Assembly (NCBI GenBank): GCA_945888625.1
Contig: CAMDAH010000012.1
Location: 1-64,000 of the forward strand
Direction: 5' to 3'
Length of the DNA stretch: 64,000 bases
Origin: Chryseobacterium gleum
GTDB taxonomy: Bacteria; Bacteroidota; Bacteroidia; Flavobacteriales_D; Crocinitomicaceae
The notes below the pieces were generated by a model. The model was not told the DNA's origin and did no database searches. It saw nothing but the letters and a program-made list of their open reading frames with translations. The translations under genes and the position numbers were made by a program. Of this stretch, positions 1 to 8,114 are shown one piece after another (position 1 is the stretch's first letter; each line of letters starts with the position of its first letter).

Positions 1-602
1 AAATCAGCTCCCGCATACATGGCAATATCACTTGCTTTACGAACACTATCGAGTGTGCAAAGCTCACCGGTTTCAAGAATCACCTTCAATCTTGACTTTC
101 CGCACGCCTCTTTGATTGCTGCTATTTCATCAAATACAAAATTATATTCTCCCGCTAAAAACTTACCGCGAGAAATAACCATGTCAATTTCATCCGCTCC
201 TTCATCAACAGCAAATTTGGTGTCTGCAATTTTTATTTCTCTAGTTGATTGCCCTGATGGAAAAGCCGTTGAAACAGAAGCCACTTTAACATCTGTTCCA
301 TTAAGAGCCATTTTTGCAATACGAACCATGGAAGGATAGACACAAACTGCGGCTACATTTGGCACACCTGCATAGGCATCATGTAAGTGATGAGCCTTAT
401 AGCACATTTGTTTTACTTTTCCTGGTGTGTCCTTCCCCTCTAAGGTAGTAAGGTCAATCATACTCAAAACTAAATCAAGCCCGTGACGCTTCGATTCATT
501 TTTAATACTTCGTGTTTGGAATCTAGCAACGCGTTCCTCTACTCCTACCTTATCAATAGAAGGAGAGATTGGTAATTTATTAAAAGAAATAGGAACTTTC
601 AT
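1..602 (-). CDS. deoC: Deoxyribose-phosphate aldolase, 3' part outside window
   Basis: The reverse strand is open from an ATG at 602 to the window edge, about 200 codons with no stop, so the C-terminus is missing. The readable protein carries DeoC hallmarks: an N-terminal IDLTTLEGKDTP segment, the VAAVCVYPSMV strand, FPSGQ, a DEIDMVIS segment and the KVILETGEL segment. DeoC cleaves 2-deoxyribose 5-phosphate to glyceraldehyde 3-phosphate and acetaldehyde in deoxynucleoside catabolism. The Schiff-base lysine lies beyond the visible part and cannot be checked. A -7 type box (625-632) lies 22 nt upstream of the ATG, so it is probably transcribed from its own promoter. Confidence 0.9.
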   Translation of the reverse strand, partial: MKVPISFNKLPISPSIDKVGVEERVARFQTRSIKNESKRHGLDLVLSMIDLTTLEGKDTPGKVKQMCYKAHHLHDAYAGVPNVAAVCVYPSMVRIAKMALNGTDVKVASVSTAFPSGQSTREIKIADTKFAVDEGADEIDMVISRGKFLAGEYNFVFDEIAAIKEACGKSRLKVILETGELCTLDSVRKASDIAMYAGAD

Positions 603-624
603 AATTATCTTCAAGATATTCCTT

Positions 625-632
625 CAAAGATA
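625..632 (-). promoter_or_regulatory. -7 promoter box for deoC
   Basis: The minus strand reads TATCTTTG, a perfect match to the Bacteroidota TAnnTTTG -7 element, 22 nt before the deoC ATG. No well-spaced TTG -33 element is visible. Confidence 0.5.
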
Positions 633-677
633 AATAAAAGTCAGGGAAAAGAAAATTATGACGGTAAAAACAAACAA

Positions 678-1040
678 CTAGTCCTTATCATCATCATCGT
701 TGGCATCTGGCTTATCATAATCATCTAAATCATCGTCAGAATCATCTTCTTTTTCATCGTCCATGTCCTCATCTTTGATTTCATCTTCTTTGTCCAAATC
801 ATCCGCAAAATCGTCATCGGCATCATCGGTAATTATTTTAGTTTTAATTTTTGGTTTGATAATTTTAACCAAATAAATAATTTCATCCGTTTCCCAAATT
901 AACGCATCTAAAATTTCACCTGTTGGTGTTTTGATAGTCGTTAGATGATTGATGTAACCATCAGGAAATTCTTTTAAAATCTGTTTTTTTTGCTCGATTG
1001 AAAGCTTATCGTAACTAATTATTGATCTCCTTTTTGTCAT
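678..1040 (-). CDS. Small protein with a long Asp/Glu tail
   Basis: A 120-residue protein. Residues 1 to about 68 form an ordinary folded-looking domain (MTKRRSIISYDKLSIEQKK at the start, then a segment with PTGEILDALIWET and IIYLVKIIKP). Residues from about 70 to the end are almost only Asp, Glu and Lys (DDADDDFADDLDKEDE and similar), so the tail should be disordered and strongly negative. There is no signal peptide or membrane segment, so it is probably cytoplasmic. Acidic tails of this kind occur in proteins that bind basic partners or metal ions, but no function can be assigned. It stands alone between deoC and the oppositely oriented radA, with a possible promoter at 1071-1098. Confidence 0.75.
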   Translation of the reverse strand: MTKRRSIISYDKLSIEQKKQILKEFPDGYINHLTTIKTPTGEILDALIWETDEIIYLVKIIKPKIKTKIITDDADDDFADDLDKEDEIKDEDMDDEKEDDSDDDLDDYDKPDANDDDDKD

Positions 1041-1070
1041 ATCAAATGCTTATTTATCTATTTTCGATTT

Positions 1071-1098
1071 CAAAATTAATTGTTTTTACTAACAGCAA
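1071..1098 (-). promoter_or_regulatory. Promoter of the acidic-tail gene
   Basis: The minus strand has TAATTTTG (1071-1078), matching the TAnnTTTG -7 element, and a TTG (1096-1098) 17 nt further upstream as a possible -33 element. The box ends 30 nt before the ATG at 1040. Confidence 0.45.
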
Positions 1099-1214
1099 TA
1101 CACCTAATTCAAAATTATTTAAAAAATATTAACGATAAAAAGTGAATTAATTAGCATTAAAAAAGTTATGCGCTATTAATTGATTTTAGCATAAGCTCAT
1201 TCAATAGATAATTT

Positions 1215-1222
1215 TAACTTTG
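1215..1222 (+). promoter_or_regulatory. -7 promoter box for radA
   Basis: TAACTTTG matches TAnnTTTG perfectly and ends 10 nt before the radA ATG, so the 5' leader would be only a few nucleotides long. Confidence 0.55.
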
Positions 1223-1232
1223 AAGCCTATTT

Positions 1233-2588
1233 ATGTCAAAACAGAAAAGTGCTTTTTTTTGTCAAGAGTGTGGCCTTGAGGCTCCGAAATGGTTAGGAAA
1301 GTGTCCATCTTGTTCTTCTTGGAATACCTTTGTGGAAGAAATTGTTTCCAATACGAAGAGTGCACTCCCATTTTCTGTCGATTCTAGAAATTCAAAGCCA
1401 ACCCTAATTAATGAAATACAACACCATGAGGAGAACCGTATTCCTCTTCAAGATAGCGAACTCAACCGGGTTTTGGGCGGGGGGCTGGTTAAAGGCGCTT
1501 TAGTTTTAATTGGCGGCGAACCTGGAATTGGCAAATCAACATTGATGTTACAAATGGCCATTGAAGAGCCCTTAAATATCTTGTATGTTTCCGGCGAAGA
1601 GAGTGAGCAACAAATAAGAATGCGCGCAGAAAGAATTGGGATTAAAAACCAACAATGTCAATTATTGACTGAAACGAACTTGGTTAATATTATCAATCAC
1701 GCTAAGGCTATTATGCCTGAAATGTTAATTATTGATTCTATTCAAACCTTATTTTTTTCTTCCATTGATAGTTCACCGGGCAGCGTTTCACAGGTGAGGG
1801 AATGCACGGCACAATTACTTCGTTTTGCGAAGGAAACAAACGTTCCTGTCTTTTTAATTGGCCACATCACCAAAGATGGATCGATTGCTGGTCCGAAAGT
1901 GTTGGAACATATGGTCGATGCCGTGCTTCAGTTCGAAGGCGATAGAAATCATGTCTACCGTTTATTGCGTACGGTTAAAAATCGCTTTGGATCAACCAAC
2001 GAACTGGGGATTTATGAAATGCAAGGAACTGGCTTACGCGTCGTGGACAACCCATCGGAAATTTTAATTACCAACTCAGATAATAGTTTAAGTGGTGTCG
2101 CTATTGCCACTACGGTAGAGGGCATGCGTCCGCTACAAATTGAAGTGCAAGCGCTGGTTAGTTCGGCAGCTTATGGCACGCCACAGCGATCCTCCACTGG
2201 TTTTGATCCAAAGCGACTAAACATGCTTCTGGCAGTAATGGAAAAGCGATGTGGTTTCAAATTAGCTTCAAAAGATGTGTTTTTGAATATCGCCGGCGGA
2301 ATCAAAGTAGACGATACCGCGGTAGATTTGGCAGTAACGATGGCCGTTTTATCATCTAATGCTGATTTACCAATTCCACAAGGCATTACTTTTGCTGCAG
2401 AAGTGGGGTTGTCGGGAGAAGTAAGGCCAGTAAATAGAGCCGAAGTTAGAATTCATGAAGCGCAAAAATTAGGATATAAAACTATATACCTCTCTAAATA
2501 TAATAAAGGCATCACTATTTCTAACTTCAAAATTAAAGTAGTGCTTTGCGAAAAAATTGAGGAAGTGGTAAGAAAAGTCTTTTCATAG
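1233..2588 (+). CDS. radA: DNA repair protein RadA/Sms
   Basis: RadA is a RecA-like, DnaB-like motor that promotes branch migration of recombination intermediates. The 451-residue protein has the full family layout: a C4 zinc finger at residues 10-27 (C10, C13, C24, C27), a Walker A motif GGEPGIGKST at 94-103, the RadA-specific KNRFG motif near 250, and a C-terminal Lon-protease-like domain (from about 280) ending in the family's HEAQKLGYKTIYLSKYN region. Length is normal. It is followed after 28 nt by rsmI on the same strand, so they may be co-transcribed. The ATG is supported by the -7 box just upstream and by the zinc finger beginning right after it. Confidence 0.97.
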   Translation: MSKQKSAFFCQECGLEAPKWLGKCPSCSSWNTFVEEIVSNTKSALPFSVDSRNSKPTLINEIQHHEENRIPLQDSELNRVLGGGLVKGALVLIGGEPGIGKSTLMLQMAIEEPLNILYVSGEESEQQIRMRAERIGIKNQQCQLLTETNLVNIINHAKAIMPEMLIIDSIQTLFFSSIDSSPGSVSQVRECTAQLLRFAKETNVPVFLIGHITKDGSIAGPKVLEHMVDAVLQFEGDRNHVYRLLRTVKNRFGSTNELGIYEMQGTGLRVVDNPSEILITNSDNSLSGVAIATTVEGMRPLQIEVQALVSSAAYGTPQRSSTGFDPKRLNMLLAVMEKRCGFKLASKDVFLNIAGGIKVDDTAVDLAVTMAVLSSNADLPIPQGITFAAEVGLSGEVRPVNRAEVRIHEAQKLGYKTIYLSKYNKGITISNFKIKVVLCEKIEEVVRKVFS

Positions 2589-2616
2589 TAATTAGAAAAA
2601 CAGAAGTCGATAGAAT

Positions 2617-3294
2617 ATGGCTAGATTGATACTTATCCCAACTCCAATAGGAAATTTAGAAGATATCACCTTGCGTTCAATCCGTATATTAAGCAGTGCA
2701 GATTTAATTTTTTCGGAAGACACCAGGGTAACGAAACGATTACTTGCACACCTAAACATCACCAACACCATCTTTTCTTTTCATAGCCAAAATGAACACC
2801 GTTTATTAGATCGTGTGATTGAAAAAATACAAGAAGTAGAAACAGCCGTATTAGTCTCAGATGCTGGCACACCTGGTATTTCAGACCCTGGATTTTTATT
2901 GGTCCGAGCCTGTATTGAAGCAAATATTCCCGTAGAATGCTTGCCTGGTCCAACTGCCTTCGTGCCAGCACTTGTTGCTAGTGGTTTACCCTGTGACAAG
3001 TTCGTTTTTGAAGGTTTTCTACCGCATAAAAAGGGGCGTCAAACTAGGTTGATTTTACTCAGTCAAGAAAGCCGTACGATTATTTTGTATGAATCCCCAC
3101 ACCGACTAGTAAAATGCTTGGGGCAAATTGTGGAGTATTTTGGTGCAGACCGTAAAATTTGTGTCTGCAGGGAAATATCGAAGTTTTACGAGGAATTTGC
3201 ACGTGGAACGGCAGAAGAAGTTTTAGCGCATTTTCAACAAAAAGAAGTGAAAGGGGAAATCGTGCTAATTATAGGTGGAAGTACGACTAATTAA
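2617..3294 (+). CDS. rsmI: 16S rRNA (cytidine-1402-2'-O)-methyltransferase
   Basis: RsmI uses S-adenosylmethionine to 2'-O-methylate C1402 in the decoding centre of 16S rRNA. The 225 residues show the family's opening LILIPTPIGNLEDITLRSI, the SEDTR segment, the SFHSQNE segment, VSDAGTPGISDPGFLL (SAM-binding loop) and LPGPTAFVPALVASGLP, then FEGFLPHKKGR. This is the SAM-dependent tetrapyrrole methylase fold. It lacks the C-terminal extension of some longer homologs, which is common. Its 3' end overlaps the convergent downstream gene by 8 bp. Confidence 0.96.
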   Translation: MARLILIPTPIGNLEDITLRSIRILSSADLIFSEDTRVTKRLLAHLNITNTIFSFHSQNEHRLLDRVIEKIQEVETAVLVSDAGTPGISDPGFLLVRACIEANIPVECLPGPTAFVPALVASGLPCDKFVFEGFLPHKKGRQTRLILLSQESRTIILYESPHRLVKCLGQIVEYFGADRKICVCREISKFYEEFARGTAEEVLAHFQQKEVKGEIVLIIGGSTTN

Positions 3295-3949
3295 TTGATT
3301 TCTTCTTTTTTTCAATGGCGTTAACCTTGGTTTCTTGAGTTTTAATTTCATTGGTTTTTACCCCTTGATCTTTTTTATTTTCCTCTATTTTTTTTTCATT
3401 ATCACTAATTTGTTTTTTTAATTTTTCAATTTCTGACTGATAATCTTGCAAATCTCTCTCTAATTTTTTTTGATCGGAATTTAGATTTTTCAATTCCTCA
3501 TTTGCAGCAGCTAATTCAATCGAAACGCACTCGCTTGCTGTTTTGACACCGAACTCTTGTAGCCGTTTATTCCATGACTGAAATTGGTCAGCGTGATCTT
3601 TTTTAGTTAAAAATGCACCCCCTAAATCTACAGCAAAATAAATTGTTGTTGATTCTCCGTTCTTTTCTTCGCTAATTGTTGCGTAAGCGTCAAAAGGTTT
3701 TGCACCGAGTGACTTTGAACTGCCCTGAAGAACAACGTGTTCGCCTTTGCTCGACTTATGCTTTCCCCAATCCTTCATTAACGATTTTAGAGCATCTGAA
3801 GCTTGATCGACATTGGCATAAGGAATTACCAACGATATGCAAGGTTTGCTACCCACTGAAAATGTTGAAGTGCTCTCGCCAATTTTAATTTGTTGGGTGA
3901 AACCCTTACTTAAAAATGCTGTTAGAAGTAATAAAAAAAATAGTTTCAT
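3287..3949 (-). CDS. Exported protein with C-terminal coiled coil
   Basis: A 220-residue protein not assigned to a named family. Residues 1-18 form a signal peptide ending near FTQQ. Residues 20 to about 140 form a globular domain beginning IKIGESTSTFSVGSKP and containing YATISEE. Residues from about 145 to 218 are rich in Lys, Glu, Gln and Asn with heptad spacing (EELKNLNSDQKKLERDL, KKQISDNEKKIEENKKD), so a long coiled coil is likely. It is probably periplasmic. It stands alone on the minus strand, convergent with rsmI and divergent from holB. The coiled coil suggests self-association or a structural envelope role, which is inference. Confidence 0.8.
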   Translation of the reverse strand: MKLFFLLLLTAFLSKGFTQQIKIGESTSTFSVGSKPCISLVIPYANVDQASDALKSLMKDWGKHKSSKGEHVVLQGSSKSLGAKPFDAYATISEEKNGESTTIYFAVDLGGAFLTKKDHADQFQSWNKRLQEFGVKTASECVSIELAAANEELKNLNSDQKKLERDLQDYQSEIEKLKKQISDNEKKIEENKKDQGVKTNEIKTQETKVNAIEKKKKSIN

Positions 3950-4015
3950 GGAAAAATGTTTTTTATAAAATTAGTAAACAAACGGGAGAAATGAAGCTAA
4001 ATTTTAAAATTGCGC

Positions 4016-4023
4016 TAATTTTA
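4016..4023 (+). promoter_or_regulatory. Imperfect -7 box before holB
   Basis: TAATTTTA differs from TAnnTTTG only in the last base and ends 4 nt before the holB ATG, the same spacing seen at several perfect boxes in this window. Confidence 0.3.
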
Positions 4024-4027
4024 CATT

Positions 4028-5146
4028 ATGCAATTTTCACAAATAATTGGGCAGGATTCACTTAAGGAAGATTTTATCCATGAGATTAATTCAGGAAGGG
4101 TAAGCCATGCAAAATTATTTTCTGGAAAACATGGCCATGGAACACTTGCCTTAGCGCTGGCATTTACTCAATTTTTATTATGCGAGAATAAACAAGCTAC
4201 CGATAGTTGTGGGGGCTGTCATTCGTGCAAACAAATGAATGATTTTGTTCATCCCGACGTGCATTATGTTTTTCCAATCGTTTTGGCAAACGAAAAATTA
4301 TCCAATGGACATTTGCCAGCTTGGCGAAAACAGCTCTTTGAAAATAGCTACTTTGATTTATTGCAATGGACTAATATAATTGACACCAAAGAAAGAAAAC
4401 CAGTAATTGGCTCCGAGGAAAGCCTTGACATTCAAAAAAAACTCAGTTTAAAGTCGTACCAAGGAAATTACAAAGTAATGATAATCTGGTGTGCCGACGA
4501 AATGAATGCAACCTGCGCCAATAAACTGTTAAAGATTATTGAAGAGCCGCCACCTCTTACCCTATTTATTCTGGTAACGGAAAAACCACAAAAACTACTT
4601 CCAACAATTCAATCAAGAACGCAAGCAGTCATCGTGCCGAGAATAAATCGCTCAATTTTAGCCGGCGAACTAATGGTTAGGCATCATGTAGAGGAAAGGG
4701 TTGCTCAAACCATCGCAGGATTTTCAGACGGCGACTACCTTCGTTCGTTTGAATTATTAAAAGAAGACAGCGTAAATGCCGCTTACCGAGAACAATTTAT
4801 GAGTTTGATGCGCTGCACTTATAAAAAGGATGTTATTGCAATGCTCGACTGGGCAGAGGCATTAGCTGCAATTTCAAAAGAACGCCAAAAACTATTTGTT
4901 CTCTACAGCCTACATATGCTTAGACAAAGTCTTGTAAATAATTACATCGGGATCTCCAATCTTCCTGTCTCTGAGGAAGAGGCAACATTCATCGGGAAAT
5001 TTTCTCCCTATATTTCAGGAAACAACATCTCGAAGTTTTTAACAACGTTCGATGAAGCCTATTATCATATCGAGCGAAATGCATTCGGCAAATTACTCTT
5101 TACACAAATGTGTTTTCAAACAATGCGGTACATTCACCAAGCATAA
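4028..5146 (+). CDS. holB: DNA polymerase III subunit delta'
   Basis: Delta' is the non-ATPase stator of the clamp loader that opens the sliding clamp. The 372 residues begin MQFSQIIGQDSLKEDF, typical of Bacteroidota delta'. The P-loop position reads GKHGHGTLAL, which lacks the usual Lys-Thr/Ser; this fits delta', which does not hydrolyse ATP. A four-cysteine zinc module (C...CGGCHSCKQM) follows. The sensor region reads ANKLLKIIEEPPPLTLFILVTE and the SRT position is SRTQAV. ricT starts 27 nt downstream, a neighbour arrangement common across bacteria (holB-ricT) and followed in flavobacteria by gldH. Confidence 0.93.
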   Translation: MQFSQIIGQDSLKEDFIHEINSGRVSHAKLFSGKHGHGTLALALAFTQFLLCENKQATDSCGGCHSCKQMNDFVHPDVHYVFPIVLANEKLSNGHLPAWRKQLFENSYFDLLQWTNIIDTKERKPVIGSEESLDIQKKLSLKSYQGNYKVMIIWCADEMNATCANKLLKIIEEPPPLTLFILVTEKPQKLLPTIQSRTQAVIVPRINRSILAGELMVRHHVEERVAQTIAGFSDGDYLRSFELLKEDSVNAAYREQFMSLMRCTYKKDVIAMLDWAEALAAISKERQKLFVLYSLHMLRQSLVNNYIGISNLPVSEEEATFIGKFSPYISGNNISKFLTTFDEAYYHIERNAFGKLLFTQMCFQTMRYIHQA

Positions 5147-5173
5147 TTTCGTAACTTTACACAAAAAAAACAA

Positions 5174-6313
5174 ATGGGTTGTAATTCATGTGGGTCAGAC
5201 GGCGGAACGCCAAGAGGTTGTAAAAATAACGGGACATGCAGTGCAGGTGGGTGTAATAAATTGGATGTTTATGATTGGCTTGCCAATATTTCACTCCCTT
5301 CCGGACAAAAAGTATATGATATAGTAGAGGTTCGCTTTAAAAATTCAAGAAAAGGATTTTATCGAAACGCCAACCACATTTCATTAAGCGTAGGCGATGT
5401 GGTGGTGGTGGAAACGGTACCAGGTTATGACGTTGGAGTAGTTTCAATTGTGGGGGAATTGGCACGCATCCAAGTAAAAAAGAAAGCGCCAGGTTTTAAA
5501 CCAATGGAAACAAGAAAAATAACGGCTATTGCTTCCCAAAAAGAAATAGACAATTGGATTCAAGCGCGATCATTAGAGCAGGAAACGATGAACAAGTCGA
5601 GGGTTATGGCGCTAAAACTAGGACTTGAAATGAAAATTTCTGACGTTGAATACCAAGCTGACATGTCGAAAGCCCTCTTTTACTACACTGCCGAAGGAAG
5701 AATTGACTTTCGCCAATTGATTAAAGATATGGCTGATCAGTTTAAAATTCGAATTGAAATGAAACAAATTGGATCCAGACAAGAATCGGCGCGCCTAGGA
5801 GGAATTGGCTCCTGTGGTCGCGAACTTTGCTGTAGTACTTGGCTTACGGACTTCAGGTCTGTCTCCACCTCCGCCGCACGCTATCAACAATTATCCCTCA
5901 ACCCACAAAAACTTGCTGGTCAATGTGGCAAACTAAAATGCTGCTTGAATTACGAGCTAGATATGTACCTCGATGCAATAAAATCATTTCCCAAAAACGA
6001 AGTGAAGCTCAAAACGGAAAAAGGAGAGGCAACACATATAAAAACCGATGTTTTTAAACGCCTCATGTGGTTTGCGCTACAAGGCGAGAATGGACTAATT
6101 GCATTGAATCCTGAACAAGTAAAAAAAATTCAGGAACTCAATAAAGCGGGATCAATTCCCAAAGACCTAAAAGAATTTACCTTTGTCGTTGAAAAAGAAG
6201 TAGAAATTGGATACGATAACGTAGTTGGTCAAGACAGTATTTCTCGTTTTGCTCATAACAACAAAAACAGAAATAAAAATAAAAACAGGAATAAATTTAG
6301 GCCTAAAAAATAA
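5174..6313 (+). CDS. ricT: PSP1-domain regulatory iron-sulfur protein RicT-like
   Basis: In Bacillus subtilis the homolog RicT (YaaT) acts with RicA and RicF in an Fe-S complex that affects RNase Y-dependent mRNA processing; the role in Bacteroidota is not established. The 379-residue protein has a Cys-rich N-terminus (seven Cys in the first 30 residues), a central PSP1 domain with GSCGRELCCSTWL and GQCGKLKCCLNYELD cysteine motifs, and a basic Asn/Lys/Arg tail (NKNRNKNKNRNK). The N- and C-terminal extensions are larger than in Firmicutes homologs. It lies between holB and gldH in one operon, with 3 nt to gldH. A near-consensus -7 box (TAACTTTA, 5152-5159) precedes it. Confidence 0.88.
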   Translation: MGCNSCGSDGGTPRGCKNNGTCSAGGCNKLDVYDWLANISLPSGQKVYDIVEVRFKNSRKGFYRNANHISLSVGDVVVVETVPGYDVGVVSIVGELARIQVKKKAPGFKPMETRKITAIASQKEIDNWIQARSLEQETMNKSRVMALKLGLEMKISDVEYQADMSKALFYYTAEGRIDFRQLIKDMADQFKIRIEMKQIGSRQESARLGGIGSCGRELCCSTWLTDFRSVSTSAARYQQLSLNPQKLAGQCGKLKCCLNYELDMYLDAIKSFPKNEVKLKTEKGEATHIKTDVFKRLMWFALQGENGLIALNPEQVKKIQELNKAGSIPKDLKEFTFVVEKEVEIGYDNVVGQDSISRFAHNNKNRNKNKNRNKFRPKK

Positions 6314-6316
6314 GCG

Positions 6317-6778
6317 ATGAAGAAATTATTATATCTATTAATTGGAATTGCTTTTTTATTCTCTTGCACCAATTCTTCGATATACAATCGCTCCTTTCAT
6401 TTTGACAATAATACGTGGAAACAAAAAATAAAACCAAAATTTATAGTTCAAATTAAGGACACTTCACTTACCTACGATTTTACCTTAAGTTTTCGCACCA
6501 CTACCGACTATAAATTCAGCAATATTTGGATTTACTTAACAACTAAAACACCTTTCAAACAAGTTATTCGTGAACCATATGAAATAAAAACTTGCTATCC
6601 TAATGGCGAGTGGGTTGGTACGAAAACGGGCAGTATGGTGGAACACAAACTGGTGTTCAGAAGGCGGAAAGTGCCACAAATTGGCAAATACACTTTTATC
6701 ATAGAACAAGGAGTCGTTCAAAAAGCATTGAATGAACTTGTCGACATTACCTTTGATGTATCTAAAGTAGAAGAATAA
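6317..6778 (+). CDS. gldH: Gliding motility lipoprotein GldH
   Basis: A 153-residue lipoprotein: signal peptide with lipobox LFSC and lipidated C17. The body carries GldH-family features (YDFTLSFRTTTDYKFSNIWIYLTT, then GEWVGTKTGSMVEH, then GKYTFIIEQG). In Flavobacterium johnsoniae GldH is required for gliding; it is envelope-located and its exact role is unknown. It follows ricT by 3 nt and precedes the next gene by 1 nt, so it is part of a tight operon and not of the gldKLMN cluster at 37-43 kb. Confidence 0.88.
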   Translation: MKKLLYLLIGIAFLFSCTNSSIYNRSFHFDNNTWKQKIKPKFIVQIKDTSLTYDFTLSFRTTTDYKFSNIWIYLTTKTPFKQVIREPYEIKTCYPNGEWVGTKTGSMVEHKLVFRRRKVPQIGKYTFIIEQGVVQKALNELVDITFDVSKVEE

Positions 6779-6779
6779 G

Positions 6780-7256
6780 ATGCGATTTCGGTGCCTAAAT
6801 GACGATGAATTAGTTGAACTAGACAAAGAGTTTGTTCAGTTTTTAATACTAAATCATGTTTACAAAGAAGATTGGGCCACTTTGAACCAAAGTCAACCAC
6901 TGAAAGCCAAGCAATTAGTCGAAATGTTTAGCGACGTAGTTTTAGAAAAAGTTTATTCGAAAGTTTCCTACTTAGAACGCCTAGTGGCCAAACAAATTTG
7001 CTTTTGTTCATTGGCTGAATCGAGTGCTGAAATGCTAACAGTAGAGGCACTTGTCGATGATATTGATTTAACAAACGAAGATAAGCTGGACGATTATCTG
7101 CTAATAACACCCTCTAAATTATCTATTTATCACGGTAAAAAAAAATTTACAAAAGCAAAAGCAGATGAAGTATTTTTGCTGTTAAACCACGGATTTGTCA
7201 TGTCAAATGAAGATCGCTACCAAAATTTATCTCAACACCTAATCAAAACAAATTAA
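6780..7256 (+). CDS. DUF6495-like protein of unknown function
   Basis: A 158-residue protein without signal peptide or membrane segment. It begins MRFRCLNDDELVELDKEFVQFL and has a central AKQICFCSLAESSAEML segment. From memory it resembles the flavobacterial DUF6495 family, but I cannot confirm this without a search. The gene starts 1 nt after the gldH stop, so it is translated from the same message. A small cytoplasmic protein kept next to gldH might support GldH or T9SS assembly; that is inference from position only. Confidence 0.7.
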   Translation: MRFRCLNDDELVELDKEFVQFLILNHVYKEDWATLNQSQPLKAKQLVEMFSDVVLEKVYSKVSYLERLVAKQICFCSLAESSAEMLTVEALVDDIDLTNEDKLDDYLLITPSKLSIYHGKKKFTKAKADEVFLLLNHGFVMSNEDRYQNLSQHLIKTN

Positions 7257-7266
7257 TCCAAACTTT

Positions 7267-8109
7267 ATGAAAAAAACAATTTTAATAATCGCTCTGGGTT
7301 TTATTACCGCAGGCTATTCGCAAATTACAACTCCCAAAGCAAGTCCTTTGGCTAAAATTGAGCAAAAAGTGGGCTTAGCTGATATCAGCATCACCTATTC
7401 GAGACCAAGCGTAAAAGACCGAACCGTATTTGGTGATGTGGTAGAATTTGGCAAGATTTGGCGATTGGGAGCCAATGAAAACACCTTGATAAAATCCTCT
7501 GAAAACCTAATCTTTGGCAATGACACCGTAAAAGCGGGCACCTATTCACTATATGTTATTGCCGATAAAAAATCATGGCAGATCATCTTTTACAATGAAG
7601 TAGATAATTGGGGAGTACCTGATAATTGGTCTGCGGATAAAATTGTTTACAAAGTAACAGTTCCTGTAATAGAAATGAAAGATAAAGTAGAAAATTTACA
7701 GATTTCTATTGACAAAATAACTAATAATGGTGCAGAAATAAACATAGCATGGGACCGAACCAAAGTGGCACTCTCATTTAGTCTTAACACTAAAGACAAA
7801 GTTATTACGAGCATCAAAAAAACAATGAATGGGCCACAAGCCAACGACTACCACCAAGCAGCAACCTATTATTTCACAGAAAAAATAGACATGAAACAAG
7901 CATTAATCTGGTCGACTCTAGCGGTTGAAATGCGTGGTGAAAAAGCGTATTGGATGACGCGATTAAAAGCGCAACTTCAAGCAGAAAATGGCGACTTCAA
8001 GGGAGCAATAGCAACCGCAAAAAAATCGATGGAAGCAGCTGCTGCAGATGACGACTCAAATTATGTTAAAATGAATAAATTGTCCATCGAAGAATGGTCT
8101 AAAAAATAA
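7267..8109 (+). CDS. DUF2911 domain exported protein
   Basis: A 280-residue protein. Residues 1-19 are a signal peptide ending AGYSQ. The DUF2911 domain follows (KASPLAKIEQKVGLADISITYSRPSVKDR, GKIWRLGANENTLI, AGTYSLYVIADK; about 25-170). Residues from about 190 to the end look like a short helical repeat (YYFTEKIDMKQALIWSTLAV, GDFKGAIATAKKSMEAA), resembling TPR units. The molecular role of DUF2911 is unknown. It lies 10 nt after the preceding gene, in line with the holB-gldH operon. Confidence 0.88.
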   Translation: MKKTILIIALGFITAGYSQITTPKASPLAKIEQKVGLADISITYSRPSVKDRTVFGDVVEFGKIWRLGANENTLIKSSENLIFGNDTVKAGTYSLYVIADKKSWQIIFYNEVDNWGVPDNWSADKIVYKVTVPVIEMKDKVENLQISIDKITNNGAEINIAWDRTKVALSFSLNTKDKVITSIKKTMNGPQANDYHQAATYYFTEKIDMKQALIWSTLAVEMRGEKAYWMTRLKAQLQAENGDFKGAIATAKKSMEAAAADDDSNYVKMNKLSIEEWSKK

Positions 8110-8114
8110 AATTC

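Noticed and set aside
19-339. Plus-strand open frame at the window start
   Set aside because: It is a shadow of deoC, whose reverse-strand translation has clear family motifs.
5052-5324. Open frame bridging holB and ricT
   Set aside because: It overlaps the ends of both real genes in another frame and has no plausible product.
6260-6304. AAC/AAA/AGA-rich repeat-like DNA at the end of ricT
   Set aside because: It encodes the basic Asn-Lys-Arg tail of RicT; low-complexity coding explains it, with no sign of a DNA repeat function.
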